A DNA stretch of 64,000 nucleotides from Ephemerocybe angulata (Eukaryota > Basidiomycota > Agaricomycetes > Agaricales > Psathyrellaceae). The DNA lies in NCBI GenBank assembly GCA_013368325.1, contig JAACJK010000223.1:310001-374000 (forward strand), given 5' to 3'. The number at the start of each line of letters is the position of its first letter. Within the stretch, counting starts at the first letter, position 1. Positions 46,101 through 58,118 of the stretch are shown in pieces. A program made the position numbers and the translations under genes. Under the pieces are notes generated by a model. That model searched no databases. It was not told the DNA's origin and saw only the letters and a list, made by a program, of their open reading frames with translations.

Positions 46101-48398
46101 GCGCCCCACAGTACGTGTTTTTGCCTCTCACGTTCGCCAGTTTTTAAATGGATATATCCTCCGGATCGCCAGATTGACTTCGAGTGTGCTGTGTCTCCCG
46201 CCGGTACGTCACTTCTTCTCTCGTTCCAAAAATACTCGCTGACGGTTTCACTCCCACCTGTACGCCACCTCTTCTGCCACCACACGCCGTCCGTGCAACG
46301 AGATTATTGGGGGAATAGAGCTATGGATATAAATTAGAGTAGATTCTGGGAATTTGCCGTAGCACCGTAGACATGTATTTTCAGGGGGCCGCCAAGTTGG
46401 TGATAAAAACTTGGCGGCATCAACATCCCTATATCCCCGCGCGCCTGAGCCCGAGGTCAATATCCAGTGCCTCGGGTCAATACCACACAGGTCTCCAGCG
46501 TCGATTCTCGGTTCAGAATGGTACGCGTACCCCCTAATAGCTCCTTGTGCTGTTCTCACATTCCTAAATTTAGCTCTCACCCGGACGTTCCGAAATCTCT
46601 ATATCCCGCTGGTACGTCACTCTCGCGACCGCAATTTAGGCTCATTTCTGACGTTATATTCTCCCTCACACGCTGTCTCCAGTCTTTCGCGTGCATCAAC
46701 GTTAGAATATTTCGTTAGATGCTACCGTGGTTTTGACTTTGAGGGTGCAAGTTGCGCCGTCTGCGGCGGCGCCGTGCTAATTGCCGCGCACTAACACAGA
46801 TATTCATGAGGTAAATCCGAACACGCTTGACAGGCTGTGTGTGTGCGGCGACATTGGCTCCTGGAGCCGTGTGCCGTTGAGTTGAATTTGTGGGTACAGA
46901 GACTCCGGAGATGGATGTCACGGAGCTTTCGGTACCTTGGCTTATTTCCCGGGGCTCCAGAGTTAGGAAATGGGCTAGTAGAGATTTTAATATCGTAGAG
47001 TAGACATATCCCCTGAATGGAATTGTAATTTTGATGCCAGAACCTATGTTAAAGCGAGATAGCAAAATGAGCACGATTAAGCGCGGGGCGGGCGCTTATT
47101 TCAATTTCTCGTCTGTATTTGTCTATTTCGACGCACCTCTGTCTGTAGGGGCACCTAAACATATGATATGGCTCCCTATCTATGAGGAGAGCATACCAGA
47201 TGTCCAAGAACGAGACACAAGATCACCGAAGAACAAAGTGAACTTGGCACATTTCCACCACACATCCCGACTTCCTCAAACCCATCCTCCTCCGAAAACG
47301 CCTTTTGGAAGCTTGAAAGACATTTTATTATATTTAGATATAATGTACGTACATGTGATGGAATGGTCTGGAGCCCCGTCAGCCGTCGTCTGCCAAGCCA
47401 AGATGCGAGGAATCGGGGCCTGCGCAGGAACCGAGGTCACGCACGTATGCATCGGTACCTCTACGTCGTTTATTAACGTCTCGAGACGTGTTCTATACAT
47501 ACGGCTTGATTCTAGCGAATGTTGAACCCCATTGTGGCCCAAGCATGTTCCAATGAGAATTGAATACGCAGACTGATGAAGCGCTTTCCCTACATCCCGT
47601 TATCCTCAAACACAGTCTCCCATGGAATCGCCATCTGGGAACGTGAGACGAGACCCGAAGAACACTAGTTATTTCGTAAATGGCGCCGATCGGACCTTGC
47701 AAGACCTTCAAAAGGCGAGATCGACGATCTCAGTGCGGACTTCGGGAGTTTGTCCTCATTCCGGGGTGCGCGTTAATAGACTTTGCATCTTTGTAGTGCT
47801 TGTGAGTATGACGTGCCTAGTTACCTAGTTAATGGATCTTGGTCCCTTAATTATTGTCTAATTGAGGTGGTGAGGTCATACAGAGTTTGGGGATGAGTGC
47901 ACGTCATTCGTTGTCGAGTTAAGTGAAATAGGCGCCCGTGAGCGAATTCATGTTTAACGATGGAAAAGAAGTACTTGGTGATGTATATTCTGGCTCGATG
48001 TGAGCCAGATACTACCTGTTTGCTGATTTTGAATGGATCGAGCATTTGAGCCTGCCTCAAACCCTGTTTTCCCAAATGCAATCGGGCATCGCACATGCAG
48101 ATCCACCGCACTTCGCACCGTCTCCCTCTGTTGCGCGTTGAAACCGGGTATCGTACAGATTCATTCACACTAACGTTAAGTCTCTCACACAGTCTGACAG
48201 CTGTCACTACGCTTGGCGAACGTTCCGAGTTGCGATGTTGGAATTCATTGAAGGCAATGAATGGGGTCAGCGGGAGGAGATTGGACGTGTTCTATGTGTA
48301 AAGGTTCGTACAACGCGCATAACGGACACATTGAAAGTATTATATTAATAGATGTACATATATCTGAGATGACTTGAATGAGATTCTCGTGTCTCGGC
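42859..48398. repeat. Tandem amplicon unit 3, partial (5,540 bp)
   Basis: Matches units 1 and 2 from the HECT exon 4 position to 48398, then stops matching closely at 48399 (unit 1 equivalent 28871). Homopolymer lengths agree with unit 1 at the two C6 runs and with unit 2 at the G6 run. Confidence 0.9.
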
Positions 48399-51300
48399 TT
48401 TCGGTGGGTACCCACCAACACAAAAGAACTCACCCATCCTCGCCAAGCGCCCTGCTGCTTCCAGGTTGCAAACGGACACTCGCACACATCCAGCAGTCTT
48501 AAATTATCTCTCCCACACTAGCGTTGCTCGGATTACACAGTCTGACAGCTGTCATGACGCTTCACGAAAGATTTGGGTTGCAACACTCCGTTCCGTTGAA
48601 TGGAGCGACCGGGAGGAGATTGGGATGTTTTTGGGCTGTTTGGAGTCGTAAGGACACGGGAGGGTGGCTCGGAGACTCGTAATAGCATGTGTACGTACTC
48701 TGATTATTGTGACCAAAATCCGGAGCGACGATAGCATCGCAGTCGAGTTATTGAGGTGCGAATGGGTATGTGTGCGCAAAGAGCCTGAAAACACCGTGCA
48801 CGCGATATACGCACTTCGAAAGCCCTACACAGGTCTATATACTCGTCAAGATGTTTTACCTTACTCGCGAAATGGTCCCCAATGCCCATCCAGACTCAAC
48901 CCACCAAGATCTTCGATACACTCGTCCCCATCCGGCCGTTCTCCTCCTCACCCCTCCCGAACTCCTTCGCGTCACAACCGTTCGATTTCAGGCACCCGAT
49001 CGCGATGCTCTTGGCATGCTTATCTATCACTCACGTGCTGATGGCAGACAGGCAGAATGGACGCGCTGAGCGTTTGCAAGGGAATATTTTGTGGTGAGCG
49101 AATCGGAGGAGGTGGGACGGACGGACGTAAGTTCGCCGGTCGGTACGCGACAAATTGCGTTCGGGCGACGGGAGACTCGGGGGAATGGTTTATTTCATTT
49201 CTTTTATTGGTGTGGGATATTTGGAAGGGGGGTTTGGAGATTCGCAGGGGGTGGTGGGTTGTGTATAAGAGGTGGGTCGGCATGCTTGAGTCCATCATCA
49301 TCCTTCCTCCTCCTTCCCATTTCCACCTATTCCTATTCACTCCTTAATTTCACTTGTCCACTTTTCGTCTCCTCCTTCGTTTATCTATCCCTCTGGCTAT
49401 GGTCGCCACCCTCAATTTGTCGTCGTAGTCGTCGTTGCCCACGACGAGCTCGAGGTGAGTTCGCTGTTTGGCCCTGTGTCGCCAGTGTGACTGATGTCAC
49501 CGTCACCCCCTTCTTTTCATACAAGTCGCACGCCCTTCCTTCCTTCCCTGCCACGTCCATCCCCTCCCTTCTTCCACTCTCTATCTGCCTTCGTCGTCGT
49601 CGGCCCAGACTGCTTGCTATTGGTGAGTGTCCCCGTCTACCTCTTTTTTCGTCGCAGTTCTAACTTCTCGCGTTCGCTGTGCTTAGATTCGAGCTCGTCG
49701 TGCGCCGCGGTGTGCTCGAGGTGAGTAGGGTCTGAACTTTTTTTTGTTTTGTATTCTGACTGCCACGTAGTGATGACTAGCTGCTCTTGACATCGTACGT
49801 CTTCCCTCTCTGCATTGACGAACGGGCTAACGGACCATAGGAGACAGACACGACGACTACGAGCCTACCACTATCAGACAGGACGCCTGTCGTCCCCAAG
49901 GTGAGCCTCTTCTCTGCCTTTAGCTTTTGGCCGTTGACTTTAACTAACTCTTTCCTCATAGTACGATACGCAGACTCGAGCTCGTCATTTTGAGCCTCAG
50001 GCAACGCGCAACGCGACCGTGACTCCGACGCAACCAAGGCCGGCGACGATATGCCCTGAGCATCGTTCTTTGTGAGTTTTCACAACCTTTCCCTCCTTCG
50101 CCTCGACTCATGGGCACATATAGACTCGAGCTCGGATGCGACACGTCGACGACGTTCATCGTATACACAAGGTATGTCTATCTCGTCGGCTCCCTGCTGC
50201 ACTGTTCCTAATGAGCGCTACCTTTCACAGATATCCCCGGCGTGTTGGAGTTCGGATTGAGTGGGGTGGTGGGAAAAGTGCCGGCACTGGTGCGTCTGAA
50301 AGTTTCTTTTCGTCTCCTCGTGCGACTGACAAGTAGGTGCACTATAGAATGGTCTGTCACCGCCGTCGACGTGATCCAGCAAGCGCCGCCTTTGAATCCG
50401 GCACAGTGACACACCCTCATCACCGGCATTGCTCAAGGCTCGGATGCGGGAAGGCGAGCGAAGATCGATGCCAGGGTCGCTTGACGGTGCGCATGGGCTC
50501 TTCACGTATGTGCTGAAGCCTTGACCGGATTGATACTCAACGCTGACATGTTGCTAGACTAGATCTTCGCGTTACGGCGGTAGTCAAGATACGCATCAGT
50601 GTGACGGAGAAGGAGGCTGGAGAATCGAGATCGTACACAGGTGCGTACGCTACGTCTTCTAGCCCACCGCAGTCACTGACCAGTCGGAATGTAGAATGGC
50701 TTCTTGTTCTCGCGCTGCCGCCGTCGCCTCGCCATGCGTTGCCTCTGGCGTCGTCTCTCTGAATCGGGCATTGGCCCGCCCTCGACGCCGGCATCATTTG
50801 AGGAAGGAGAATGCCCTGGGAGGTCGGAGGCGGCGAAGCGAGCTAGAGTGCGGCACGGGCTGGTGGGGCATTGACCGTAGCGGCATTGGCTGATATACCA
50901 GGTCTCTATCCCGTCGTCGGTAGTCAGTACGCATATGAGATTGTAAGGTAGTTGTAGAATAGACGGATCTCGATGTACGCAGGGAGGCGAAACGGAGGTG
51001 ATGTGGTGGGCGCGAACAGTGCCTGTGAGGATCGAGGCGTGTGCGCGAAAGTGGCGGCTATGGACGAGTCGCTTCAGTGCGGCGGAGGGCACGACCGTCC
51101 TTCAAGAGCCTTCAAGCCGGCGCCGAGTGGTGGAAAGAGCTGTGAGGCCATCGTCGAAATGGGGAGGAGATTGACTCGACGCCCGAAGGCCGAGGGGCTG
51201 TTTGGCGTGCAGCTCGCGTGTGTTTGGCTTCGTGATGGCACGTCGGGCTGGGCTGGGGTTCCGTCTGCGTGCGCGATACGACGTCATTTAGAAGAGGGAG

Positions 51301-51778
51301 GGAGACGTCGCGTCTCCTCCCGCGTTTCTTTCTTCCTTTCCGCCACCACGCCGTGCATATATCATCTCAGATTTAGTCCCGCCCAAGCTGGAATACTCCC
51401 TAGCGATCGCTTCAGCTCTTCGGACCAGTTCTGGCATCATGGGAAGTCGCCAACTTCCAAGATCGCGTGAACTGGGAATATACCATGGTGAGGTTTCTAA
51501 ATGCCAACTGTTTTCTAAATGCCAATCCTTCCTTTCAATAGAGCCTTCATCTTACAACCCAGTGTCGACGTGTACTTTCTAAGGCGCCAGGCGCGTCCCA
51601 GTGACTCCTTGCCGATAATGCGCTGACCGTTCTTGATCGCCGAGCAACAGACTCCGGTGTCGCACGTGCAGACGCTTACGAGTCCTGAGCAGCGGCGTCT
51701 CTCTTCCTCCATCTCCGACCTCCATCTCATTGTACTCGTTCGCATTGGATCAAGTCGGTCTTCCGACAGCTTACCGCC
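48399..51778. other. Diverged paralogue of the amplicon's right third
   Basis: Collinear with 28871-32252 but with many substitutions and small indels. It includes the same TATA and pyrimidine-rich promoter-like segment (~49260-49345), the same alternating splice-like sites, and the promoter region of the intact HECT gene. The frame equivalent to MAPRSRAAN at 50696 is shifted by a small indel, supporting decay or noncoding status. Confidence 0.7.
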
Positions 51779-54700
51779 ATGCTCCCATTCTACGAGAACG
51801 AACGCAAACGCAAGATTAACCTCGGCGGTAGCACCCGTGTCTCGTCCGCCAGCGACCTCCTCGACTCAGTCAAGGCTCAACGAGAGGCGCGATTAGAGCA
51901 GAAACGCAGACAAGACTCGGCGCTTCGGATACAGGCGTTCTACCGCGGTCGCAGCCAGGCATCGGCGACGAAGGAGGAAGTGAGGAAGACGTTCCGAAAC
52001 GATGTTCTCGGGATAACAGGGTTGCGGTGTTTGGTGCTTCTTGGGTTGGACGAGGCTGCGCTGGGGATATGGAGCCAGACTGTGTGCAGCACTGCACCAG
52101 GTGCGTACACGTTTCGTGTGCATGTTTACTGCGGATGCTGATGGAGCTGTAGAACAAGTGTTTGCTCTTTCGAAGGGGCAGAGTTGGCTGACTCTCGTAC
52201 AGCGAGTGGCACTTTCAGTGCTTACCTCTGTCTCTCGGAGCCCACTGTAAGCCTTTCAGAGACTCTTTGTCTGTCGATACTGAGACGACGACCTCATAGA
52301 TCGCCAAACTCGCTATCGCACCTCCAGGCGCTTACTGTCCTCCTTTCACCGGGTGATGTAGCGAGAGCGATTACATCATACCTCCTCAAGCACGACTACT
52401 ACTCGCTGATAGCAACAGCATTCCAACACATCGTAAGTCTCCCTTGTATTTCCGCGCTGCACATGCTTATCTTCCCTTCCTCGAAGCCAGAGGCAAAATC
52501 GAAGAAAGCACCGCAAACGACTTCCCTCACCAACCTCGCGGTTGCCCCACTCTCCCTGTACCCCCCAACCTCTTCCACCTTCGTGCCGACCCTGTCGAAA
52601 TTCCTCGTCCACATCTTCACTATCCCTCACCTCCCGAATCGGATCCCGCTCGCGACTCTCCCTTCATTCGTATCCTCGATTCCCATCTCCCAGCTCCACC
52701 TTCTCTCCCCCCACACTTCCCAGATCACCTCGTTCCTGGCGCATCAACCTAACAGTGTCGAAGCGCGCGTTCATCTTGTAGCGAACTGCTCGATGATCTT
52801 CTCTCCTCACTATGCGAGATTCGGGAACCAGGGTGTCGTGTGGTATCTTCGCTTTTTGGCGGAGGTCCTCGGGGGGCTTCCCGTCGGCGTTTTCGATTCC
52901 GTCGCTCAACCGAAGTCGAAGGTCAAGGACAAGGGAAAAGGAAAGGAGGCTGCAATGGTTGTCGACTCAGCTGCGGTTACATGGGCACTACCGGAGGACG
53001 AAGCGCAGCAAGCCCAATCGAGCGAGTTCCCCATCCTCGACACCAAAACCCACACCCGTATCTCGACCCTTCAGTCCCAGGCCCACATCGACTCTCTTCT
53101 CCTTCTCGCACGTCGCTCGCAGGCCGTACAAGAAGCCTTCGTCATCTTCGTTCTCGCATTGGGAAGAGTTTGGCCGACGAAACGTGAAGGTGTTCTGAGC
53201 ACGATCCTTGCATCCGGAGGTAGTGGTGGGTCGGGCGGTGGATTGGTGAGGGGGCTGTGGAGGGACGTTAGGGGCAATTCAGTCGGGAAGGATGTTGGTG
53301 TGAGTATCTTCGATCCGCGGAACGCGTCTGCGTGGCCTCCCCTCCTGCTGTTGGCAGAGTTGTACTCGCAGGCGCTCCAGATGATGGGTGACGACGAGTT
53401 CTTCTCCTCCGCCTCTGGTCCTTCTGGATTCTCCGGCGCATCAAGCACAGGTAGCGGTCTGGGAATGAAGAATCCACTGACGATGGAAGAGTTGGTCCTC
53501 TTCTCAAGGATGCTCTTAAACGTGGCATTCACCCTTTACTGGTCTATGCCTACCGCGACGACGGGCAGCTCGTCTACCATCACTCCCAATGCCTCGGGGG
53601 CTGCTGCTGCAGGTTACAGCTGGGAAGAGGCCAGGGAGAAGGTGACGCGATGTCTTGTAGGCATTCACGCTCGAGATTCAAGGAAGCCTTTTGTCCCACC
53701 TGATGGCTGGCTCGTGACGTCCTCCGCCTTGGATATGCGAACTTTTGTGCAAGCTGCGATGTTGGAGGAGCAACAGCTCGCGGAGGCTGCCGCGTCCTCA
53801 GTAGACGACGCGGCGATGAACACCGATGGCGAGTCTAGGCCTTCCTCCCTCCTGCGTAATCTGCCCAAGTCGAGGAATGGCGTGTCTGGTTTCTCGGCGA
53901 GGACGATCGCCTCCTTTTCTCCTTGTCTCGGTGTCCTCAACAACATACCTTTCGCGATTCCGTTCGAGGTCCGGGTCGCGATCTTCCGACAGTTCGTGCG
54001 ACTCGACATGCAGCGACTGGGCATCGACGATCGGTCCCGACGTGGGGGTTGGGGGTATGGTGGAAAGACGAGGGTTAGCGTGCGGCGAGGCATGGTAGCG
54101 CAGGACGGGTTCGATAGGCTTGGAGATGTGGATCTGAAAGGGCCTGTAGAGATCACTTTCGTGGATCAGTTTGGGGCGGAGGAGGCAGGCATCGATGGGG
54201 GAGGTGTGTTCAAGGAGTTCTTCACAGATCTTTGCAAGGAAGTGTTCGATACAGATCGAGGGTTGTGGCTCGTGAACGGGAAGAACGAGCTGTATCCCAA
54301 CCCGCATGCGTACGCTACCGAACGTACGTATTGGCGTGCTTCCCCTGCAGGAGCGTATACTGATTGGTACGCGCAGCGCATAGCTTGAATTGGTATCGCT
54401 TTATTGGACGAATTCTTGGGAAGGCTATGTATGAAGGTATTTTGGTGGATGTCGCGTTTGCTGGGTTCTTCTTGGCGAAAGTGAGTACCCTCAATGGCCG
54501 GATCGTTTTCCCCTTGTTCCTCCAACACTCCTGACCGTACCTCTCCTACCAGCTTCTTGGGAAACAATCCTTCCTCGACGATCTCGCCTCGCTTGACCCA
54601 GACCTATACAAGGGTCTTATCTTCCTTAAACATTATGAAGGGAACCCAGAAGATCTTTCGCTGAACTTTACCATCGCTGTCGATGGTGCGTATTTTGCTC

Positions 54701-55438
54701 ACTTCGAGTCACGAAAGCATGCTCACCGTGAACCTTAGAGCTGGGCGTTACTCGCAACGTCGAATTGATTCCAGGGGGAAGCGATATCAGCGTCACGAAG
54801 GAGAACAGGCTCAAGTATATCACGCTCGTATCACACTATCGATTGAGTCGACAGATCCGAAAGCAGAGCGAGGCGTTCTTTGAAGGGTTGAAAGAGATGA
54901 TCGAGGTTCGGTGGTTAAGGTCAGTGCCTTTCACAATATTATAACTGCAACTCGCTGATGCGAGTGAACCCTCGTGCAGGATGTTCAATCAACAAGAGGT
55001 CCAGATCCTCATCGGAGGCGTCAACGCCCCCATCGACCTCGACGACCTGCGCGAACACACAAACTACGGTGGACTCTACGACGACAGGCACCCTGTGATC
55101 GTCGCATTCTGGAAAGTCCTCAATGGGTTCGACCAGGAGCAGAGAAGAGCCCTGTTACGCTTTGTCACGAGCTGTTCGAGGCCGCCACTCCTGGGCTTCA
55201 AAGAGCTTGTGCCTAACTTTTCGATTCGGGACTCGGGGACTGACTCGCACCGGCTGCCGACGAGTAGTACGTGCGTGAACTTGTTGAAGGTGCGTTTCTT
55301 CGTTCGCTTTTGGTTTATGTGGTATGCGGGGCTGATATCGTTGTGCAATCCCAGCTCCCGTTGTATTCGAATGAGCGGATTATGAGGGAGAAGATCGTGC
55401 AGGCGATCACGTCGGGTGCTGGATTCGATTTGTCGTAG
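51779..55438 (+). CDS. HECT-type E3 ubiquitin ligase (UBE3B/UBE3C/HUL5-like), intact
   Basis: HECT ligases accept ubiquitin on a cysteine and pass it to substrates; this subfamily acts with the proteasome. Exons: 51779-52100, 52153-52246, 52300-52432, 52487-54323, 54377-54480, 54553-54685, 54739-54919, 54980-55289 and 55355-55438; total 3,198 bp, 1,065 residues, all phases consistent. The start MLPFYENERKRKINLGG matches the usual N-terminus, with an IQ motif at 51-58. The HECT domain holds FVDQFGAEEAGIDGGGVFKE, WYRFIGRILGKAMYEGILVD, and the catalytic Cys at about 1033 in LPTSSTCVNLLKLP, ending GAGFDLS. Everything expected is present. It is the only complete copy; three truncated copies lie upstream. 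Confidence 0.95.
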
Positions 55439-56391
55439 AATGTGTAACGAAGGGTGTGTATTTTAGATTTGTTGTACAGTATAGACATGAGCTGGCTAGA
55501 CTCGGTAACTCTTGGATGTGGAACGCGAAAACAGGGTGTGTTTAGGGGTTCTCAGCCAAAGATACACTTGTACTCACCCTCCCTTCTTCTATCGACAGCT
55601 TTATTAGTGGTGGCGCTGGTTCTTCGTGTCACAGTCAGTCTGTCAGTCCGGCTGCAAATTGGTGCGGGGCGCGGTGAGGCTGAGCCTGGCTGAGCGGGGT
55701 ATTAGTTTTGCCGTAGGCGCACGCGGGACGCATAGCGCCCCCGATATCAAACGTTACTTACGCGCCATGGGGTAAGTATGTCGAAAACACCATGTGCTTT
55801 GACCTCGACGACCTTGCTGTGGGCTTGGGCTACTCGGAGATCCTTTTCAACAATGCTGTGGGCTAGTGGCACCTATCGCCGTACGTACTATGAGTTCAGG
55901 TAGGAAGCGAGGATCGAAGGATACTTGGTTGATACTGGTTTAGGCTTCCCTCATGGCTCCTACGCGCGTTGGGTACATACGAAGCCTGACGTTCACACCC
56001 AGCTCACTAAGTACTATCAATGACCATTGTACCCGTACGTACTTGACAGTATGTATTTTCGGTAAGTATGTTTTGTATGACAGCAGCACGCGGAGTCGGG
56101 CCTCGGGTGCGTTATAGTAGTCCTAGCGACACGCGACCTCTTTCCATCACTTCCGAGCCAAGATTTGCCCCTTCACCACGACCACCACCAGCACCACCTT
56201 CATTCGGCACTACTCACTTTGAACCCCGGGCGTTGCCTGTTCGACAAATCGCAACCTCTTGCCCTTCCTCGTCGAATGTCTTCCCCATCTCCCTCTCTCA
56301 CTCTCATTTACGATTCCGACCATCCTTAAATCCAGTTGCTGCAGGAGACGTATCACTCCGGGTCGAGTCGGTTCACCGGAGAAGCAGGATT
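55439..56391. other. Intergenic region
   Basis: Separates the HECT gene from the next plus-strand gene. It should contain the HECT 3' UTR and the promoter of the membrane protein. I see no further gene. Confidence 0.5.
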
Positions 56392-57959
56392 ATGGCGTCT
56401 GGAAGAATTGAAGGAAACGAATTGACCCCTCTTGTCACGCAGTACAGGGAGTACTACCTCGTGTCCTTCTGGGTTGAGGTGCGCATGCTTTCTTTATCGA
56501 CGGTTGTAAGGAGTACGATCTGACTACTGGTGCAGGCCAATATCTACGGTGCGTCCAACTAAACCGCACAGTCCGAAGTGAAAGAGGGTTATTGAGCAAA
56601 GTTTGGAAATTGCCAGGCGGATATGTTCTCCTCTTCGCCCTCGCGATGAACGTTATGAGAAAGCGAGATACACGATCCTTCTCTGCAAGGTTTCATTTCG
56701 CGTGCATGACCATTATGTTCTTCCTAATATCGTTGCATAACGGTACGTCTTCGACATCGACAGGTCCTGGTTGAGTTCTTAATAGTTTATAGCCTCAAAC
56801 ATTTATCGCATGATACACGCGTACTCCGACATCCCAGAAACGAACTCTGCCCCAGCTGCCCCGGTTAACTATCTTCGCCAGTGCGAGAACTGGGATTGCT
56901 ACCTGTATCTAGTAACCCAGGTTCTTCTGACGTTGATCGCAGACGTCCTCGTTGTAGGTTGCCTCTACATCTCAATTCAAGATCGTCTAAACATCTTCCA
57001 ATGACCAGATCTACCGCTGCTACATTGTCTGGAATCGAAGTATCAGGGTCATCGTTCCTTCTCTCCTCCTCCTCCTCGGCAGCTTCGGTGCGTGCTTCAA
57101 GTCCCAGTCTGAGCTTTGGCTAATATGCGTTGTACTCCCCATCAGGCTTTTCTGTCGTCTGGCTCTGGTGGTTCAAGCATCCACTACGCTACCCGTTGAG
57201 CACGATCAGGTCATACCTCGGGATCCATTTTCCAATCAACTTCGCACAAAGCATCCTTACCACTGGGCTCATCTCGTACCGAATATGGTCACAACATCGA
57301 ATAGGTGAAAAAGCAGGACTCAACGTTGAGGCCAACACGAGTCTCATCGTGGTATTCCGGATCATAGTCGAGAGTGCTATGATCTGGACTTTCGAAATGT
57401 TCTTGCTCATCGTATTGTACCACCTCAAGCATCCAGCGATTGATATTGTTCAGCATGCAATGATTCCGTCCATTGGTAATGTTCCGCTCCTTGAGTGTTA
57501 TGAGCGTACCCGCTGACAGACTGTTGCCCTGTAGGTATAGTCTTTGTCCTCATGGCGGTCCGATCGCATCTTGCGCAGGAAGCCGCATCGAGTGCGTTGC
57601 GCGGCGGCGCTAGCACCGCGGCATCAGCATTCATATTCAGGACATGGTTTGACCGTAGCTCGGATCGTGAAGACGAAGAGAGGGAAACAAACCGAAGCCC
57701 GATGGACACCTCTTCCCACCTACGAAGAGACCGGTCGCCAGTGCGGCGGAGAGATAGCACGGGCGATATTGAGCTCCAATCTGTACATGTCGGCGATATG
57801 AAGCGGACCGATATGGTGAATGGAGAGCAGAACGAGGCATGGAGAGCCAGACGGGGAGAAGGGAGCGGTACCTCTGAGGAATGGGAGGTGGTTTCGATGA
57901 GGGATTTGAGTCATCGGCAGAGCGTCGATCCCAGAAATGGTGTACCCTATGCTGAATGA
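56392..57959 (+). CDS. Multi-pass (about 7-TM) fungal membrane protein
   Basis: Exons 56392-56478, 56536-56548 (13 nt), 56617-56742, 56793-56953, 57009-57087, 57146-57475 and 57535-57959 give 1,221 bp, 406 residues, with consistent phases. Hydrophobic segments include GGYVLLFALAM, FACMTIMFFLISLHN, LVTQVLLTLIADVLV, VIVPSLLLLLGSF, FSVVWLWWF, INFAQSILTTGLISYRIW, SLIVVFRIIVESAMIWTFEM and GIVFVLMAVR. The stretch LIADVLVIYRCYIVWNRS is characteristic of a large, mostly uncharacterised basidiomycete 7-TM family, often receptor-like. The C-terminal ~100 residues are hydrophilic, rich in Arg, Asp and Ser, and probably cytoplasmic. Ligand and role are unknown. Confidence 0.85.
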
Positions 57960-58118
57960 GATTATCGTGGTATACTTCCGTATACATTGGATTTAACGGA
58001 TAATATCGACTAGGAGAACGAAGGTGCTAAGAAGGATAGAAAGGGGAAATTTATAGGAGCGAAGTGCCTGCGGCTAACGTGCGGGTCATATGAACGCCAT
58101 TTGAGCACGTAGTATATT

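Noticed and set aside
23332..48398. Amplicon units as giant transposons
   Set aside because: No terminal inverted repeats, LTR-type ends, target-site duplications or transposase/pol coding were visible at the unit borders; the borders lie inside a host gene exon.
22597..55438. Four separate functional HECT genes
   Set aside because: Only the copy at 51779 reaches the catalytic cysteine; the other three stop before the HECT domain.
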